Shown: piece after piece, positions 1 to 9,073 of the stretch | Layout of the letters: each line of letters opens with the position of its first letter | Position numbering within the stretch: position 1 is the stretch's first letter | Origin: Gluconacetobacter entanii | GTDB lineage: Bacteria; Pseudomonadota; Alphaproteobacteria; Acetobacterales; Acetobacteraceae | DNA: 64,000 nt | Reading direction: 5' to 3' | Assembly: GCF_003206495.1 (NCBI RefSeq) | Contig: NZ_NKUF01000004.1 | Coordinates: forward strand, 1-64,000 | The notes under the pieces: generated by a model | Told to the model about the DNA's origin: nothing | The model's database searches: none | The model's input: the letters and a program-made list of their open reading frames with translations, nothing else | Made by a program: the position numbers and the translations under genes

Positions 1-92
1 TAGTCGTTAAACAGGCTCAGACCATGGATCCAAAACACGGAGAAGAAAAAATGATCTCGCAGTGAAAGTGGCCATTGACGTGAAACTCCTCA
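1..92. mobile_element. Possible end of an insertion sequence interrupting prkA (tentative)
   Basis: None of the three minus-strand frames here continues the PrkA sequence, so the homology stops near position 93-96. Read on the minus strand, the foreign DNA begins TGAGGAG, and its first three bases supply the stop codon of the prkA stump. Elements that end in TG...CA, such as the IS21 family, would give this geometry, and the short imperfect inverted repeat at 88-99 (CCTCA-TG-TGAGG) lies at the junction. No transposase is identifiable because the window ends here. A recombination scar is an alternative. Confidence 0.3.
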
Positions 93-782
93 TGTGAGGG
101 CCGAGACATCCTGGTTGTTGTCATCCCCCGGTTCCGTCTTGGCGATCGCGATCTGGCGCAGGCGGGAGGGATGGAGTTTCACCACGCTGAAGCGTGACAG
201 GTCGCCATCGAATTCCTCCAGCCGCTTGATGGCCCACGGACTGGCAATCCCCGTCAGCAGGCGTCGCGGGATGCCGTACTGCTTTTCCAGCGCCGGACCC
301 ATGCGTTCGGGATCGAACAGGCCAAGCGGGCTTTCAAAGACCGGGCTGATCTCGCGCCCGGCCTTGAGTGCATAGATCGGCTCCTTCTCCATCAGCGCCT
401 TGAGCCGTTCGCCAAGTGACGATTTGCCGCCACCCACCGGCCCCAGCAGGTAGAGGATCTGCTTGCGTTCCTCCAGTCCCTGTGCCGCGTGGCGGAAGAA
501 GCCCACGATCTGCTCGATCGTTTCCTCCATTCCGTAGAAATCGGAAAAAGCGGGATAGATCCGCACGGTGCGGTTCATGAAGATGCGCGACAGGCGCGGG
601 TCGCGTGACGTGTCGATCGTCTCGGCCTCTCCGATCGCGCTGAGCATGCGTTCCGCCGCCGTGGCATAGCAGGAGGGATCGGCCTTGCAGTGTTCGAGGT
701 AGTCGGACAGCCCCATTTCGACTTCGCGGTGTTCGTCGCGCATTGCCGTCGCAAGGGAGAAGACATTGAACTCATTGGCCAT
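90..782 (-). pseudogene. prkA: Truncated PrkA-type serine protein kinase (N-terminal third)
   Basis: PrkA is an AAA-type serine/threonine kinase of about 640 residues that usually sits with yeaH and spoVR homologues and acts in starvation or stationary phase. Only 230 residues remain. They include the P-loop GPVGGGKS at residues 114-121 and the following kinase-domain sequence, up to the conserved NQD-SAL stretch. The expected continuation (GKVD...) is missing and a TGA follows at once. ATG at 780-782 has a GGAGAA Shine-Dalgarno 8 bases upstream, so the 5' end is intact. The C-terminal part of the kinase is lost, so the product is probably inactive. It could be an active truncated protein, but that is unlikely. 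Confidence 0.8.
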
Positions 783-1114
783 CAGCAGATTTCTCCGAAA
801 TCAGCAGGGTTCGGGGTGAACCATAGGATGAGTATGCGTCGTATCTTGTGCCTGTACCCCTTCATGCGGGGGGAAGTGTCAGCAACCTGTCATTGTGGTC
901 TGGTGATGATGAACACGACCGATCGCCTGCATGGGCGTGGTATCGTGAGGCCGGGCGGTATTGCCCTGATATAACCTAGTGATTTCGTCACCCCGTAAAC
1001 AACGGGTCCCGATGTGCAGGATCGGCCCGTCCGTTTACGCTATCGCCGTGGATGCGCCGGATTCAACCTAAATCTTCATGATGAACCATTGGTAGGCCCG
1101 GCGTCATGCAGGCG
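783..1114. other. Gene-free spacer between the MBL-hydrolase operon end and prkA
   Basis: It holds the prkA ribosome binding site (791-796, minus strand) and presumably its promoter. Two small hairpins lie next to each other near 979-1006: GTGA-TTTCG-TCAC, and CCCGT-AAACA-ACGGG. They could end transcription of the minus-strand operon, but neither is followed by a clear T tract. No credible gene was seen. Confidence 0.5.
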
Positions 1115-1900
1115 TCAGGTTCGCAGGACCAGTCCGTCATGCGCGGCCTCGATCCCATCGGGCAGGTGCTTCTGCATCCAGCCCCAGTCCATGTCCGGCC
1201 CCATGTGGGTCAGCACGGTACGGCGCGGGCGGATGCGTTCGCGCCATTCGATCACGCGTTCCAGCCAGCCATGGGAAACATGGGTCGTGCGCTGGAAACA
1301 GCCAACCACCCACGTATCGACGCCGTGGAGGATATCAAGCGCCGCATCATCAAGTTCCGCGACATCGGTGCAGTACGCCATCGGCCCCACGCGCAGGCCA
1401 AGCGTCAGGGTGCGGCCATGTACCTGCCTGAAAACACGCACATTCATGCCGGCGATCACGACTTCGCTGCCGGCCTCGATGACATTGGGGGTCAGGACCG
1501 GGCGATAGAACGATGGCGGCGTCCACGGACGGAAGACGTAATCGAAGCGCGTCATCAGTTCGTCGATGACGTCGCGTGTGCCATAGGCGGGAATCGGGCG
1601 GCCCATGATGCGGTTGATCGCCCGCAATTCATCAAGCCCCGCGATATGGTCCGCATGGGCATGGGTATAGAGGACCGCATCCACACGTGAGATATGCTGC
1701 GCCAGCATCTGCGCGCGCAGGTCCGGCCCCGTATCGACCAGCAGCGCATTGCCCGCATCATCGCGCAGCAGCACGGAGGAGCGCAGGCGGATGTTGCGTG
1801 GCTCACGCGGGTCACATTCCCCCCATTCCCCTGCCCCGTCCGGCCCGCCGACCATCGGCACGCCAGCAGAACCACCGCACCCCAGAATGGTCATTTCCAT
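1115..1900 (-). CDS. MBL-fold metal-dependent hydrolase (PhnP-like)
   Basis: A 261-residue protein of the metallo-beta-lactamase fold. It opens with the glycine-rich strand ILGCGGSAGVP, has VDTGPDLR at about residues 55-62, the metal-binding THAHADH at 79-85, and later His and Asp ligands (VHGRT, YCTDVAEL, LTHMGPD). PhnP-like members are phosphodiesterases acting on cyclic sugar phosphates or nucleotides. The substrate of this one cannot be read from sequence. It lies 3 bases after tatD at the end of the mltB-to-tatD gene string, a position commonly held by this family in alphaproteobacteria. It is probably cytoplasmic, since no signal peptide is seen. Confidence 0.85.
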   Translation of the reverse strand: MEMTILGCGGSAGVPMVGGPDGAGEWGECDPREPRNIRLRSSVLLRDDAGNALLVDTGPDLRAQMLAQHISRVDAVLYTHAHADHIAGLDELRAINRIMGRPIPAYGTRDVIDELMTRFDYVFRPWTPPSFYRPVLTPNVIEAGSEVVIAGMNVRVFRQVHGRTLTLGLRVGPMAYCTDVAELDDAALDILHGVDTWVVGCFQRTTHVSHGWLERVIEWRERIRPRRTVLTHMGPDMDWGWMQKHLPDGIEAAHDGLVLRT

Positions 1901-1903
1901 GGC

Positions 1904-2701
1904 TCAGGCCGCCCTGGTGAATAGGCGGTGGAAATTGGCGGTGGTCAACGCGGCGAATGCGTCATCCTCCATTCCCCGCAATTCAGCCACGACACGCGCC
2001 GTATGCGCGACATAGCCCGGTTCGTTGCGCTTGCCCCGCTTTGGCACGGGGGCCAGGAACGGGGCATCCGTCTCCACCAGAAGCCGTTCGGCCGGGATCT
2101 CCGCCGCGACCGCGCGCACCGATTCCGCACGTCCGAAGGTCGCAATGCCGGAGAAACTGATATACCCGCCAAGTTCGACCGCCGTGCGCGCCAGTTCCGG
2201 GCCGGAGGAAAAGCAGTGGACCAGGAACGGGAACGCGCCCTTTTCCTCATGCTCGTGGCGCAGGATGGACATCATGTCCTCATCCGCGTCACGGGTGTGG
2301 ATCACCAGCGGCAGGCCCGTCTGCCGCGCCGCGTCGATATTGGCGCGGAAACTCTCCTGCTGGCGGGGGCGGATTTCAGGCTTGCCGTGGAAATAGTCCA
2401 GACCGCTTTCGCCGATCCCGATGACGCAATCCTCATGCGTCTGGGCGATGATGTCACCTGCCGTCGGGACGGGCGTTTCATCAACATGGTCGGGATGGGT
2501 CCCCACCGTGCACCAGACGCGCACGTTATCGGAATCAAAGCCGGCAAGCCGCTTCTGCTCCGCCGCGCGGGACAGGCGCGTGCCGATCGTGACAAGCCCG
2601 CTGACCCCTGCCGCGCGGGCGCGCGACAGAAGGTCGGGCAGTTCCTCGTCCGAGAAATGGTCGAGGTGGCAGTGGGAGTCCGTAAGGCCTGTGCGCGCCA
2701 T
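1904..2701 (-). CDS. tatD: TatD-family metal-dependent deoxyribonuclease
   Basis: TatD proteins are metal-dependent 3'-5' exonucleases or hydrolases with a TIM-barrel fold. The metal ligands are visible in order: DSHCHLDH near the N terminus, the Glu in IGESGLDYF, HTRDA, HCFSSG, and the Asp in ETDAPFLAPVP. The length (about 265 residues) is normal for the family. ATG at 2701 shares one base with the metG stop (TGATG), and GGAAG lies 7 bases upstream, so that start is preferred over the GTG one codon earlier. Translation is probably coupled to metG. A role in DNA repair or DNA turnover is inferred from the family. Confidence 0.92.
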   Translation of the reverse strand: MARTGLTDSHCHLDHFSDEELPDLLSRARAAGVSGLVTIGTRLSRAAEQKRLAGFDSDNVRVWCTVGTHPDHVDETPVPTAGDIIAQTHEDCVIGIGESGLDYFHGKPEIRPRQQESFRANIDAARQTGLPLVIHTRDADEDMMSILRHEHEEKGAFPFLVHCFSSGPELARTAVELGGYISFSGIATFGRAESVRAVAAEIPAERLLVETDAPFLAPVPKRGKRNEPGYVAHTARVVAELRGMEDDAFAALTTANFHRLFTRAA

Positions 2702-4239
2702 CACTGGGCTTCCGGCTCGACAAAGCGGGGGAACACGCCCTTGGGCGTAGGCAGCGCCCGACCAGCCGGCAGGGGGGTGTCAAGGGCTGCGAAATTGCGC
2801 TCCGTCGCCTCCACGCCCAACTGGGTCAGCATGGCGTCCATGCTACCGGGCATGTAGGGCTGGAGCACGGTGGCGACGGTGCGCAGCACATCGGCCAGCA
2901 CGCGCAGCACATCGGCCATCCGCTGCTGGTCGGTCTTTTTCAGCGCCCATGGGGCCTGATGGTCGATATAGGCGTTGCTGGCGCGGATCACCTTCCACAC
3001 TTCCTCCAGCGCATCCGTCAGCGCCTGGCGGTCGATCTGCCCATGCATGATGTCCGGCAGCAGGCTGGCCTGCGCCAGCAGTGCGGTATCCTCCGCCGTG
3101 GGGGTGCCGCGTTCGGGCAGCATGCCGCCACAGTTGCGCGCGATCTGCGACAGGGTGCGCTGCGCAAGGTTGCCGAGGTCGTTGGCGAGTTCGACATTCA
3201 TGCGCGTGATGATGGCCTTGCGATTGATGTCGCTGTCGCCGCCAAACGGCATTTCACGCATCAGGAAGAAGCGGACCGGATCAAGGCCGAATTCCGCCAC
3301 AAGGTCACGCGGGTCAAGCACGTTGCCCAGCGACTTGCTCATCTTCTGTCCCGCGATGGTCCACCACCCATGGGAGAACACACGGTCAGGCAGCGGCAGC
3401 CCCGCCCCCATCAGCAGCGCGGGCCAGTAGATGGCATGGAAGCGCAGGATGTCCTTGCCCACCAGATGCAGGTTCGGTGGCCAGAAGTCCCATCGCGGCG
3501 CGCTTTCATCGGGATAGCCCACGGCGGAGAGGTAATTGGCCAGCGCATCGACCCAGACATACATCACATGCTTCGGGTCGCCCGGCACGGGGATGCCCCA
3601 GTTGAAGCTGGTCCTGCTGATGGACAGGTCACGCAGGCCGCCGCGTACGAAGCTGATGACCTCGTTACGGCGGCTTGAGGGTTCCACGAATCCCGGATGG
3701 GTTTCGTACAGTTCCAGCAGCCTGTCCTGAAATTTGGACAGGCTGAAGAAATAGGACGGCTCCTTCACCCATTCCACCGGCGCGCCGGTAGGCGCCGTGC
3801 GCGTGCCGTCAGGTCCGGTGACCAGTTCTTCTTCCTGATAGAAACATTCGTCGCGCAGCGCGTACCATCCCTCATATGCGCCGAGGTAGATATGGCCGTT
3901 TTCCTCCAGCTTCTTCCACAATGCCGACGCCCCCGCAGCATGGCGGGGTTCCGTCGTGCGGATGAAGTCATCATAGGAGATGGCCATCTTGTCATACATG
4001 TCACGGAAGTCCGCTGCGACACGGTTGGCCAGTTCGATCGGGGCCACGCCCGCGGCCTGTGCCGCCTGCTCCACTTTCTGTCCATGCTCGTCAGTGCCGG
4101 TCAGGAAGAAGACGTCAAAACCCGCCAGCCGCTTGAAACGCGCGATCACATCCGCCGCGACGGAGGTATAGGCGTGTCCGATATGGGGCGCCCCATTCAC
4201 ATAATAGATCGGTGTCGTGACGTAATAGCGCCGTGTCAT
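2701..4239 (-). CDS. metG: Methionyl-tRNA synthetase
   Basis: Charges tRNA-Met with methionine in the cytosol. This is a 512-residue class I synthetase. The signature HIGHAY is at about residues 20-25 and KMSKS lies in the GQKMSKSLGNV segment, followed by the helical anticodon-binding domain. There is no C-terminal tRNA-binding (EMAP-like) extension, as in the shorter alphaproteobacterial form. The ATG overlaps the holB stop by 4 bases (ATGA). The gene sits in the conserved tmk-holB-metG-tatD order. Confidence 0.97.
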   Translation of the reverse strand: MTRRYYVTTPIYYVNGAPHIGHAYTSVAADVIARFKRLAGFDVFFLTGTDEHGQKVEQAAQAAGVAPIELANRVAADFRDMYDKMAISYDDFIRTTEPRHAAGASALWKKLEENGHIYLGAYEGWYALRDECFYQEEELVTGPDGTRTAPTGAPVEWVKEPSYFFSLSKFQDRLLELYETHPGFVEPSSRRNEVISFVRGGLRDLSISRTSFNWGIPVPGDPKHVMYVWVDALANYLSAVGYPDESAPRWDFWPPNLHLVGKDILRFHAIYWPALLMGAGLPLPDRVFSHGWWTIAGQKMSKSLGNVLDPRDLVAEFGLDPVRFFLMREMPFGGDSDINRKAIITRMNVELANDLGNLAQRTLSQIARNCGGMLPERGTPTAEDTALLAQASLLPDIMHGQIDRQALTDALEEVWKVIRASNAYIDHQAPWALKKTDQQRMADVLRVLADVLRTVATVLQPYMPGSMDAMLTQLGVEATERNFAALDTPLPAGRALPTPKGVFPRFVEPEAQ

Positions 4240-5204
4240 ATTGCATTCACCCGCGCAAGCGCCGAAAGGAGCGCCTGCTGCTTATCCAGATTGAAATTTT
4301 CGCACTCCTCGCGCAGCCGGACCAGATCCTGCCATGCGCCCGCCATGCGTTCGGGGCGTGTATCGCGTGGCTGCCCTTCGTGCCATGGTCCGTTGAGGAG
4401 TTCACGTGTCCTTACCGATATGGCATCGCACAGCAGATCGAAAAAGACCGGAAAGCCATTTTCCGATTCCATGATGCGGCCCGCGATACGATAGGCCTCC
4501 CTGCCATGGGCCTGTCCCTGCATCACCTCTTCCACCAGCCCATACAGCTTCAGCGCGTCCTTCTGCAGCAGTGACAGCGCCCGCCCCGCAGAGCCGTGCG
4601 ACAGCGCGATGACCTTTTCGATATCCTCCCCGCCATAGCCGTCCTCTACGATGTCCGTCAGGACCGCGCGCAGTTCGTGCGGCGGCAGCGGGGCAAGGTC
4701 CAGCGTGCGGCAACGGCTGCGGATGGTCGGCAGCAGGCGCCCCGGCGCGGCGCAGGTCAGGATCAGGATCGCGCCTGTGGGCGGTTCCTCCAGGATTTTC
4801 AGGATGGCGTTCGCGGCCGTGCGGTTCATGTATTCCGCGCCATCGACGATCACGACCCGCCATCCGCCCTCGGCCGCGGTGCGGCGCAGGAAGGCGCCGA
4901 TCGGACGCACGTCATCACCGACGATTTCGCGGCGCTGGCGACGGGTCTTTTCATCCACGCTGCGTCCGACCACCAGCAGGTCCGCATGTGTCCCGGCGGT
5001 GACGCGCCGGCCGACCGCGCTGCCATGGTCCTGCGCATTGAGCAGGGCGCGCGCCATCATGAACGCCATCGTCGCCTTGCCGATCCCTTCGACCCCGGTC
5101 AGCAGCCAGGCGTGATGCAGGCGGCCCGAGCGCATCACCGATACGAACTGCTGCCATGCCGCCCCGTGCCCGTGCAGGCGTGTGCGTTCGCGCGGGGTGG
5201 TCAT
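4236..5204 (-). CDS. holB: DNA polymerase III delta' subunit
   Basis: A clamp-loader subunit that helps load the sliding clamp at the replication fork. The N-terminal AAA+ region shows GVEGIGKAT (P-loop), VDGAEYMNRTAANAILK (sensor region) and EEPP, followed by a helical C-terminal region. An upstream start would run deep into tmk. The chosen ATG (MTTPRERT) overlaps the tmk stop as ATGA and has a strong GGAGGGAA site just upstream. This gives about 322 residues, typical for alphaproteobacterial delta'. The LEEPPTGAILILTC stretch is characteristic. Confidence 0.92.
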   Translation of the reverse strand: MTTPRERTRLHGHGAAWQQFVSVMRSGRLHHAWLLTGVEGIGKATMAFMMARALLNAQDHGSAVGRRVTAGTHADLLVVGRSVDEKTRRQRREIVGDDVRPIGAFLRRTAAEGGWRVVIVDGAEYMNRTAANAILKILEEPPTGAILILTCAAPGRLLPTIRSRCRTLDLAPLPPHELRAVLTDIVEDGYGGEDIEKVIALSHGSAGRALSLLQKDALKLYGLVEEVMQGQAHGREAYRIAGRIMESENGFPVFFDLLCDAISVRTRELLNGPWHEGQPRDTRPERMAGAWQDLVRLREECENFNLDKQQALLSALARVNAI

Positions 5205-5851
5205 GTTCCCTCCTGCGGCATCGGCAGGCGGGTTGTGACATAGCCCGCGATGACCCGCGCCAGAATATCGGGCGGCAGGGTCGCATCGAGCGTGATGCAT
5301 CGATCCGGTTCGTGCCGGGCGATGGCGGCAAAGCCTTCGGCCACGCGGGCATGGAACGCCTCGGTCGCGGCTTCGTAACGGTCGGGACGGTTGCCGCGCG
5401 CGCGCAGGCGTTCACGCGCCACGGCGCGGGGGATGTCAAGGATGAAGGTCAGGTCGGGGACCACACCCGTCTGCTGGCGCAGCGACGCGATGAGGGCGAG
5501 GATATCGTGATCCCCTGCCCCCCTGCCATATCCCTGGTAGGCTTCGGTGGAATCGGTGAAGCGGTCGGAAATGACGATCTTCCCCGCCTCCAGCGCGGGA
5601 CGGATCAGGTGATCGACATGGTCGTAGCGCGCGCTGAAATGCATCAGTGTCTCGGCGCGCAGCGACAGGTCGTGTTTTCCGAACAGCAGCAGGTCGCGTA
5701 TGGCCTCGGCCCCCGGCGTGCCGCCGGGTTCGCGTGTCATGACGACACGCCCTGATGGCACGATGGTGGCCAGATGCTGTTGCAGCAGGCGGACCTGTGT
5801 CGATTTTCCGGCCCCTTCCCCCCCTTCGAACGTAATGAACATTCCCGCCAT
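5201..5851 (-). CDS. tmk: Thymidylate kinase
   Basis: Phosphorylates dTMP to dTDP for DNA synthesis. The P-loop FEGGEGAGKST is at the N terminus, followed by TREPGGTPGAEAIR and the DRFTDSTEAYQGYGRG segment that binds substrate and forms part of the lid. Start MAGMFITFEGG was chosen because it avoids overlap with dacC and fits the family N terminus; ATG three codons further in (MFITF) is possible. The stop overlaps the holB start. The gene lies within the mltB-dacC-tmk-holB-metG-tatD string. Confidence 0.95.
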   Translation of the reverse strand: MAGMFITFEGGEGAGKSTQVRLLQQHLATIVPSGRVVMTREPGGTPGAEAIRDLLLFGKHDLSLRAETLMHFSARYDHVDHLIRPALEAGKIVISDRFTDSTEAYQGYGRGAGDHDILALIASLRQQTGVVPDLTFILDIPRAVARERLRARGNRPDRYEAATEAFHARVAEGFAAIARHEPDRCITLDATLPPDILARVIAGYVTTRLPMPQEGT

Positions 5852-5855
5852 GGGT

Positions 5856-7148
5856 TCAGTGATGCCCCAGCTTCTGTCCCAGCACGGCGGAGGCCCGGCC
5901 GAACAGGCCAAGCCGCGCCACGTCGGCGCCCGCCACCAGCGGCACCGTGATGTCGGCCAGTCCGGTGTTCGAGATCACAAGCTGTCCCAGTGGCTGCCCC
6001 GTCACGATTGGCGCGGGTACCGGGCTTTTGTAATCCAGTACGACATGCACGCGGTTCTGCCATCCGTGCGGCAGCGTCAGCAGCACGTCGCGCGTGACCA
6101 CCAGCGGCACGGTCGGGGCATGGCCCAGCCAGACCGGGGCGTTGTCGATGACCGCGCCGTTATGCGTCAGCGTGGCGTTCTCGAAGTTGACGAAGCCCCA
6201 TTCCAGCAACCGCTCCCCCTCGAACGCGCGGGCGTTGCTGGATGGCAGGCCGTTGATGGCCATGACGATCCGGTTTCCGTTGCGTTCCGAACTGGCGCAC
6301 AGGCCGTATCCGCCCGCGTCCGTGTGGCCGGTCTTCAGCCCGTCGGCAATGCCCTTGACCACCAGCGCGTTGCGGTTTTCCTGCGAAATCTTGTTATAGC
6401 GAAACACTTTTTCCGCAAAGAAATGGTAATATTCAGGGAAATCGTGGATCAGGTGCATGGCGATGGTGGTGACGTCGCGCGCGGACATGTAATGCCCGTC
6501 GGCGGGCCAGCCAGTCGCGTTCATGAAATGCGAGTTGGCCATGCCAAGCTGCGCCGCCTGTGCGTTCATCAGGGAAACGAACTGGGATTCCGAACCGGCC
6601 ACCCCTTCGGCAAGGACGATGCATGCATCATTGCCCGACTGGATCACCATTCCCTGGATCAGGTCGGAAACCAGTACCTCCCCCTGCAGGGGGACGAACA
6701 TCTTCGACCCCTGCATCCGCCATGCCTTTTCACTGACCGGCAGGGACTGGTCGAGTTTCAGCCGTCCCGCACGCAGCATCCCGAAGACGACATAGGCCGT
6801 CATCATCTTCGTCAGTGATGACGGCGGCATGCGCTCATCGGCCGCCTTTTCCAGCAGCACCGCCCCGGTGGTGTAATCCACGATGCACGCCCATCGCGCG
6901 GGCGTATCGACCGGGCCGATCAGGCTGTTGGCGGGGGACGCGGGTACGGCGGACGCATCCGCACCCGCGTTCGCGGGGGCTGCCCCGGCCGGCGCGGGGC
7001 GGTGCCTGCGCGCGGCCAGTGCCCGTCCCGCAGGCAGCAGCGCAAGCGCGCTGGCTGCGCCCGACAGGATCGCGCGACGTGTGGGATTACGGCCCGGCGC
7101 GGCGGCCCGAAGCATGTCTGTGCGAAGCGGTGCGTGTCCTGATGTCAT
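5856..7148 (-). CDS. dacC: D-alanyl-D-alanine carboxypeptidase (PBP5/6 type)
   Basis: A periplasmic peptidase that trims the terminal D-Ala of peptidoglycan stem peptides. All three catalytic motifs of the S11 family are present: SLTK (residues 111-114), SGN (171-173) and KTG (272-274). The N terminus has a twin-arginine-like signal (TRRAILSG followed by a hydrophobic stretch ending in RALAA). A Pro/Ala-rich linker precedes the catalytic domain. The end is not a clear amphipathic anchor helix. ATG overlaps the mltB stop by 4 bases. Pairing with mltB suggests joint peptidoglycan remodelling. The dac paralogue letter is uncertain. Confidence 0.92.
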   Translation of the reverse strand: MTSGHAPLRTDMLRAAAPGRNPTRRAILSGAASALALLPAGRALAARRHRPAPAGAAPANAGADASAVPASPANSLIGPVDTPARWACIVDYTTGAVLLEKAADERMPPSSLTKMMTAYVVFGMLRAGRLKLDQSLPVSEKAWRMQGSKMFVPLQGEVLVSDLIQGMVIQSGNDACIVLAEGVAGSESQFVSLMNAQAAQLGMANSHFMNATGWPADGHYMSARDVTTIAMHLIHDFPEYYHFFAEKVFRYNKISQENRNALVVKGIADGLKTGHTDAGGYGLCASSERNGNRIVMAINGLPSSNARAFEGERLLEWGFVNFENATLTHNGAVIDNAPVWLGHAPTVPLVVTRDVLLTLPHGWQNRVHVVLDYKSPVPAPIVTGQPLGQLVISNTGLADITVPLVAGADVARLGLFGRASAVLGQKLGHH

Positions 7149-8134
7149 GTAATCTCGTTACCCAGAAGCCCTACGGCCAGTGCATAGAAATCCGACGGAT
7201 TATAGCGGCGGATTGCGTTAAAATTACGATAGACCATGAAGGATTCGCCCCCCACCCCATCGGGGCGCAGGATCGCGCCACGCATGTCCGTGCGGGGGAA
7301 TGCGCTGCCATCGACCTGCCGCACCCCGGCGTTCATCCATTCCTGCAATGTCCTGCTCTGCGCACGGCCCAGCATGGACTGGGGCAGCGTGTCGGGCACC
7401 GTGACCTGCTGTCCCCATGGTTCGTCGCTGACCCATCCCGACTGCGAAAGGTAGCTGGCGATGGAGCCGAAGACATCGGCCGTGGAATGCCAGATGTCAC
7501 GCCGCCCGTCGCCATCCATGTCCACGGCATAGCGCAGGTAGGCGCTGGGCATGAACTGCGGCTGTCCCATGGCGCCCGCGTAACTGCCGATCATCTGTTC
7601 GGGCGCGATATCCCCCATCCCGAGGATGCGCAGCGCCTTCATGAGTTCGTCGTGAAAGAATTTGGCCCGTCGCCCGTCATACGCCAGCGTGCACAGCGCA
7701 TCGATGACGCCAAACGTGCCCATATGCGCGCCATAGCCGGATTCCAGCCCCCATATGCCCGCGATGGCCGCCTGCGCCACGTTATAGCGTGTCAGCGCCT
7801 GGTCCAGCAGCGCGCGCTGCGCCATGACGGCCGCGCGACCGTCCGATATCTTGCGCGCGGTAATGACGCGCTGGCGGTACTGGGCCCAGGTCAGGTGGAA
7901 TTCCGGCTGCGTGCGGTCCAGCCTGATGACCTGCGCATTGGGGGTGGACAGGTTCAGGGCCCGCTGGAGGATCCCGGCATCAATCCCCTGCCGAATCGCA
8001 TCCTCGCGCACGCCCGCGACGAACGTGGCATAGTCCTGTGCACGCGCGCGGGCGCTGCGTGGACGCAGGACGGATGTCATGGCCCCGGTGGACAGGGTGG
8101 CGGCGGACAGCAGGAATGCGCGACGTACAAGCAT
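7145..8134 (-). CDS. mltB: Lytic murein transglycosylase, MltB type
   Basis: Cleaves glycan strands between MurNAc and GlcNAc, forming 1,6-anhydro ends. The catalytic Glu131 lies in GIWGLESGYGAHMGTFG, the MltB/SLT_2 signature, followed by AMGQPQFMPSAYLRYAVD and DGDGRRDIW. Start MLVRRAFLLS begins an export signal with a double arginine and hydrophobic core. The open frame extends 49 codons further upstream without such a signal, so the internal ATG is preferred. There is no lipobox, so it is probably soluble in the periplasm. It is the first gene of the seven-gene minus-strand operon. Confidence 0.9.
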   Translation of the reverse strand: MLVRRAFLLSAATLSTGAMTSVLRPRSARARAQDYATFVAGVREDAIRQGIDAGILQRALNLSTPNAQVIRLDRTQPEFHLTWAQYRQRVITARKISDGRAAVMAQRALLDQALTRYNVAQAAIAGIWGLESGYGAHMGTFGVIDALCTLAYDGRRAKFFHDELMKALRILGMGDIAPEQMIGSYAGAMGQPQFMPSAYLRYAVDMDGDGRRDIWHSTADVFGSIASYLSQSGWVSDEPWGQQVTVPDTLPQSMLGRAQSRTLQEWMNAGVRQVDGSAFPRTDMRGAILRPDGVGGESFMVYRNFNAIRRYNPSDFYALAVGLLGNEIT

Positions 8135-8497
8135 TGTGATGCTCTGCCACGGAGGCGGGGTGGTTTCAATCCTCGACGCCCCATTGGGGACTGTTTCTGC
8201 CGTGCGCTGTGGCGGGGGGACACAATCGGATAACAACTTCGGGTTTGTCCGTATCGTCGAAGCATGCAACAAGGTCGCCACGGCACGGTTATATGCAGGG
8301 GCCGTTGTTGCGGGGACGCACGGGGGCCGCGCAGGGGGCGGTATTGCCCTGCCTGCCGTCTGTCGCCTGCGATATGCCGCGTCATGTCGTTTCCGTGGCG
8401 TGCATGGCCCGCATCGCGCATGAGTTGAAAGAGGCTTGTCAGTTATTGGTCACACTCCCCCCACTTTTCCTGTCATGCGTGCGTTAGCGGGCCGGAG
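8135..8497. other. Divergent promoter region mltB / dedA
   Basis: 363 bases between two genes facing away from each other, so promoters for both must lie here or nearby. A short hairpin CCCC-ATT-GGGG sits near 8186. TTGAAA near 8425 could be a -35 box for the plus strand, but no convincing -10 partner was found. The open frames crossing the region look like chance frames. Confidence 0.45.
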
Positions 8498-9073
8498 ATG
8501 TCCCTATCCCTGACTTCCATCCTTGCCGCGGCAGGTGCCTCCCCCCTGTTGCAGGGGCTGGCCATCATCGTAGGCACGTTCATTCTGGAGGACGCGGCGA
8601 CAATCGTGACCGCCATGCAGGTGCAGACGGGACATGTCGACCTGCCGGTGGCGCTGGTGGCGCTGTATATCGGCATCGTGGTGGGGGATATCGGGCTTTA
8701 CGGGCTTGGCTATCTTGCCGCGTGCTGGCCGCCTGCGCGCCGGTGGGTCACGCTGCCGAATGTGGAGCATGAAGGCCACTGGTTCGACCGCAACGTCTTT
8801 CGCATCGTCTTCATCAGCAGGTTCATCCCCGGCGCGCGCCTGCCGCTCTATACCGCCTGTGGTTTCTTCCGTGCGCGTCTCGGCCTGTTCTGTGTCGCCG
8901 CCGTGCTGGCGACCCTGATCTGGACGACGCTGCTGTTCGCCGTTTCCCTGCGTGTCGGACAGTTCCTGATTTCCCACCTGGGGACCTGGAAATGGCTGGG
9001 GCTGGCGGGATTCATCGTGACCATCTTTCTCATCAGCCGTACCATTGCCCGATTGCAAGGCCAATCCCGATGA
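8498..9073 (+). CDS. DedA-family (VTT-domain) membrane protein
   Basis: An inner-membrane protein of 191 residues. DedA proteins are proton-linked transporters or flippases, several of which recycle lipid carriers such as undecaprenyl phosphate or phosphatidylethanolamine. The early acidic pair (FILEDAA), the glycine-rich GDIGLYGLGY segment and the family hallmark F-SRFIPGAR are present, with four to five hydrophobic segments. The stop overlaps the start of the downstream ATP-grasp gene (ATGA), so the two products are probably made together. A GGAG site precedes the ATG. The cargo is unknown. Confidence 0.88.
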   Translation: MSLSLTSILAAAGASPLLQGLAIIVGTFILEDAATIVTAMQVQTGHVDLPVALVALYIGIVVGDIGLYGLGYLAACWPPARRWVTLPNVEHEGHWFDRNVFRIVFISRFIPGARLPLYTACGFFRARLGLFCVAAVLATLIWTTLLFAVSLRVGQFLISHLGTWKWLGLAGFIVTIFLISRTIARLQGQSR

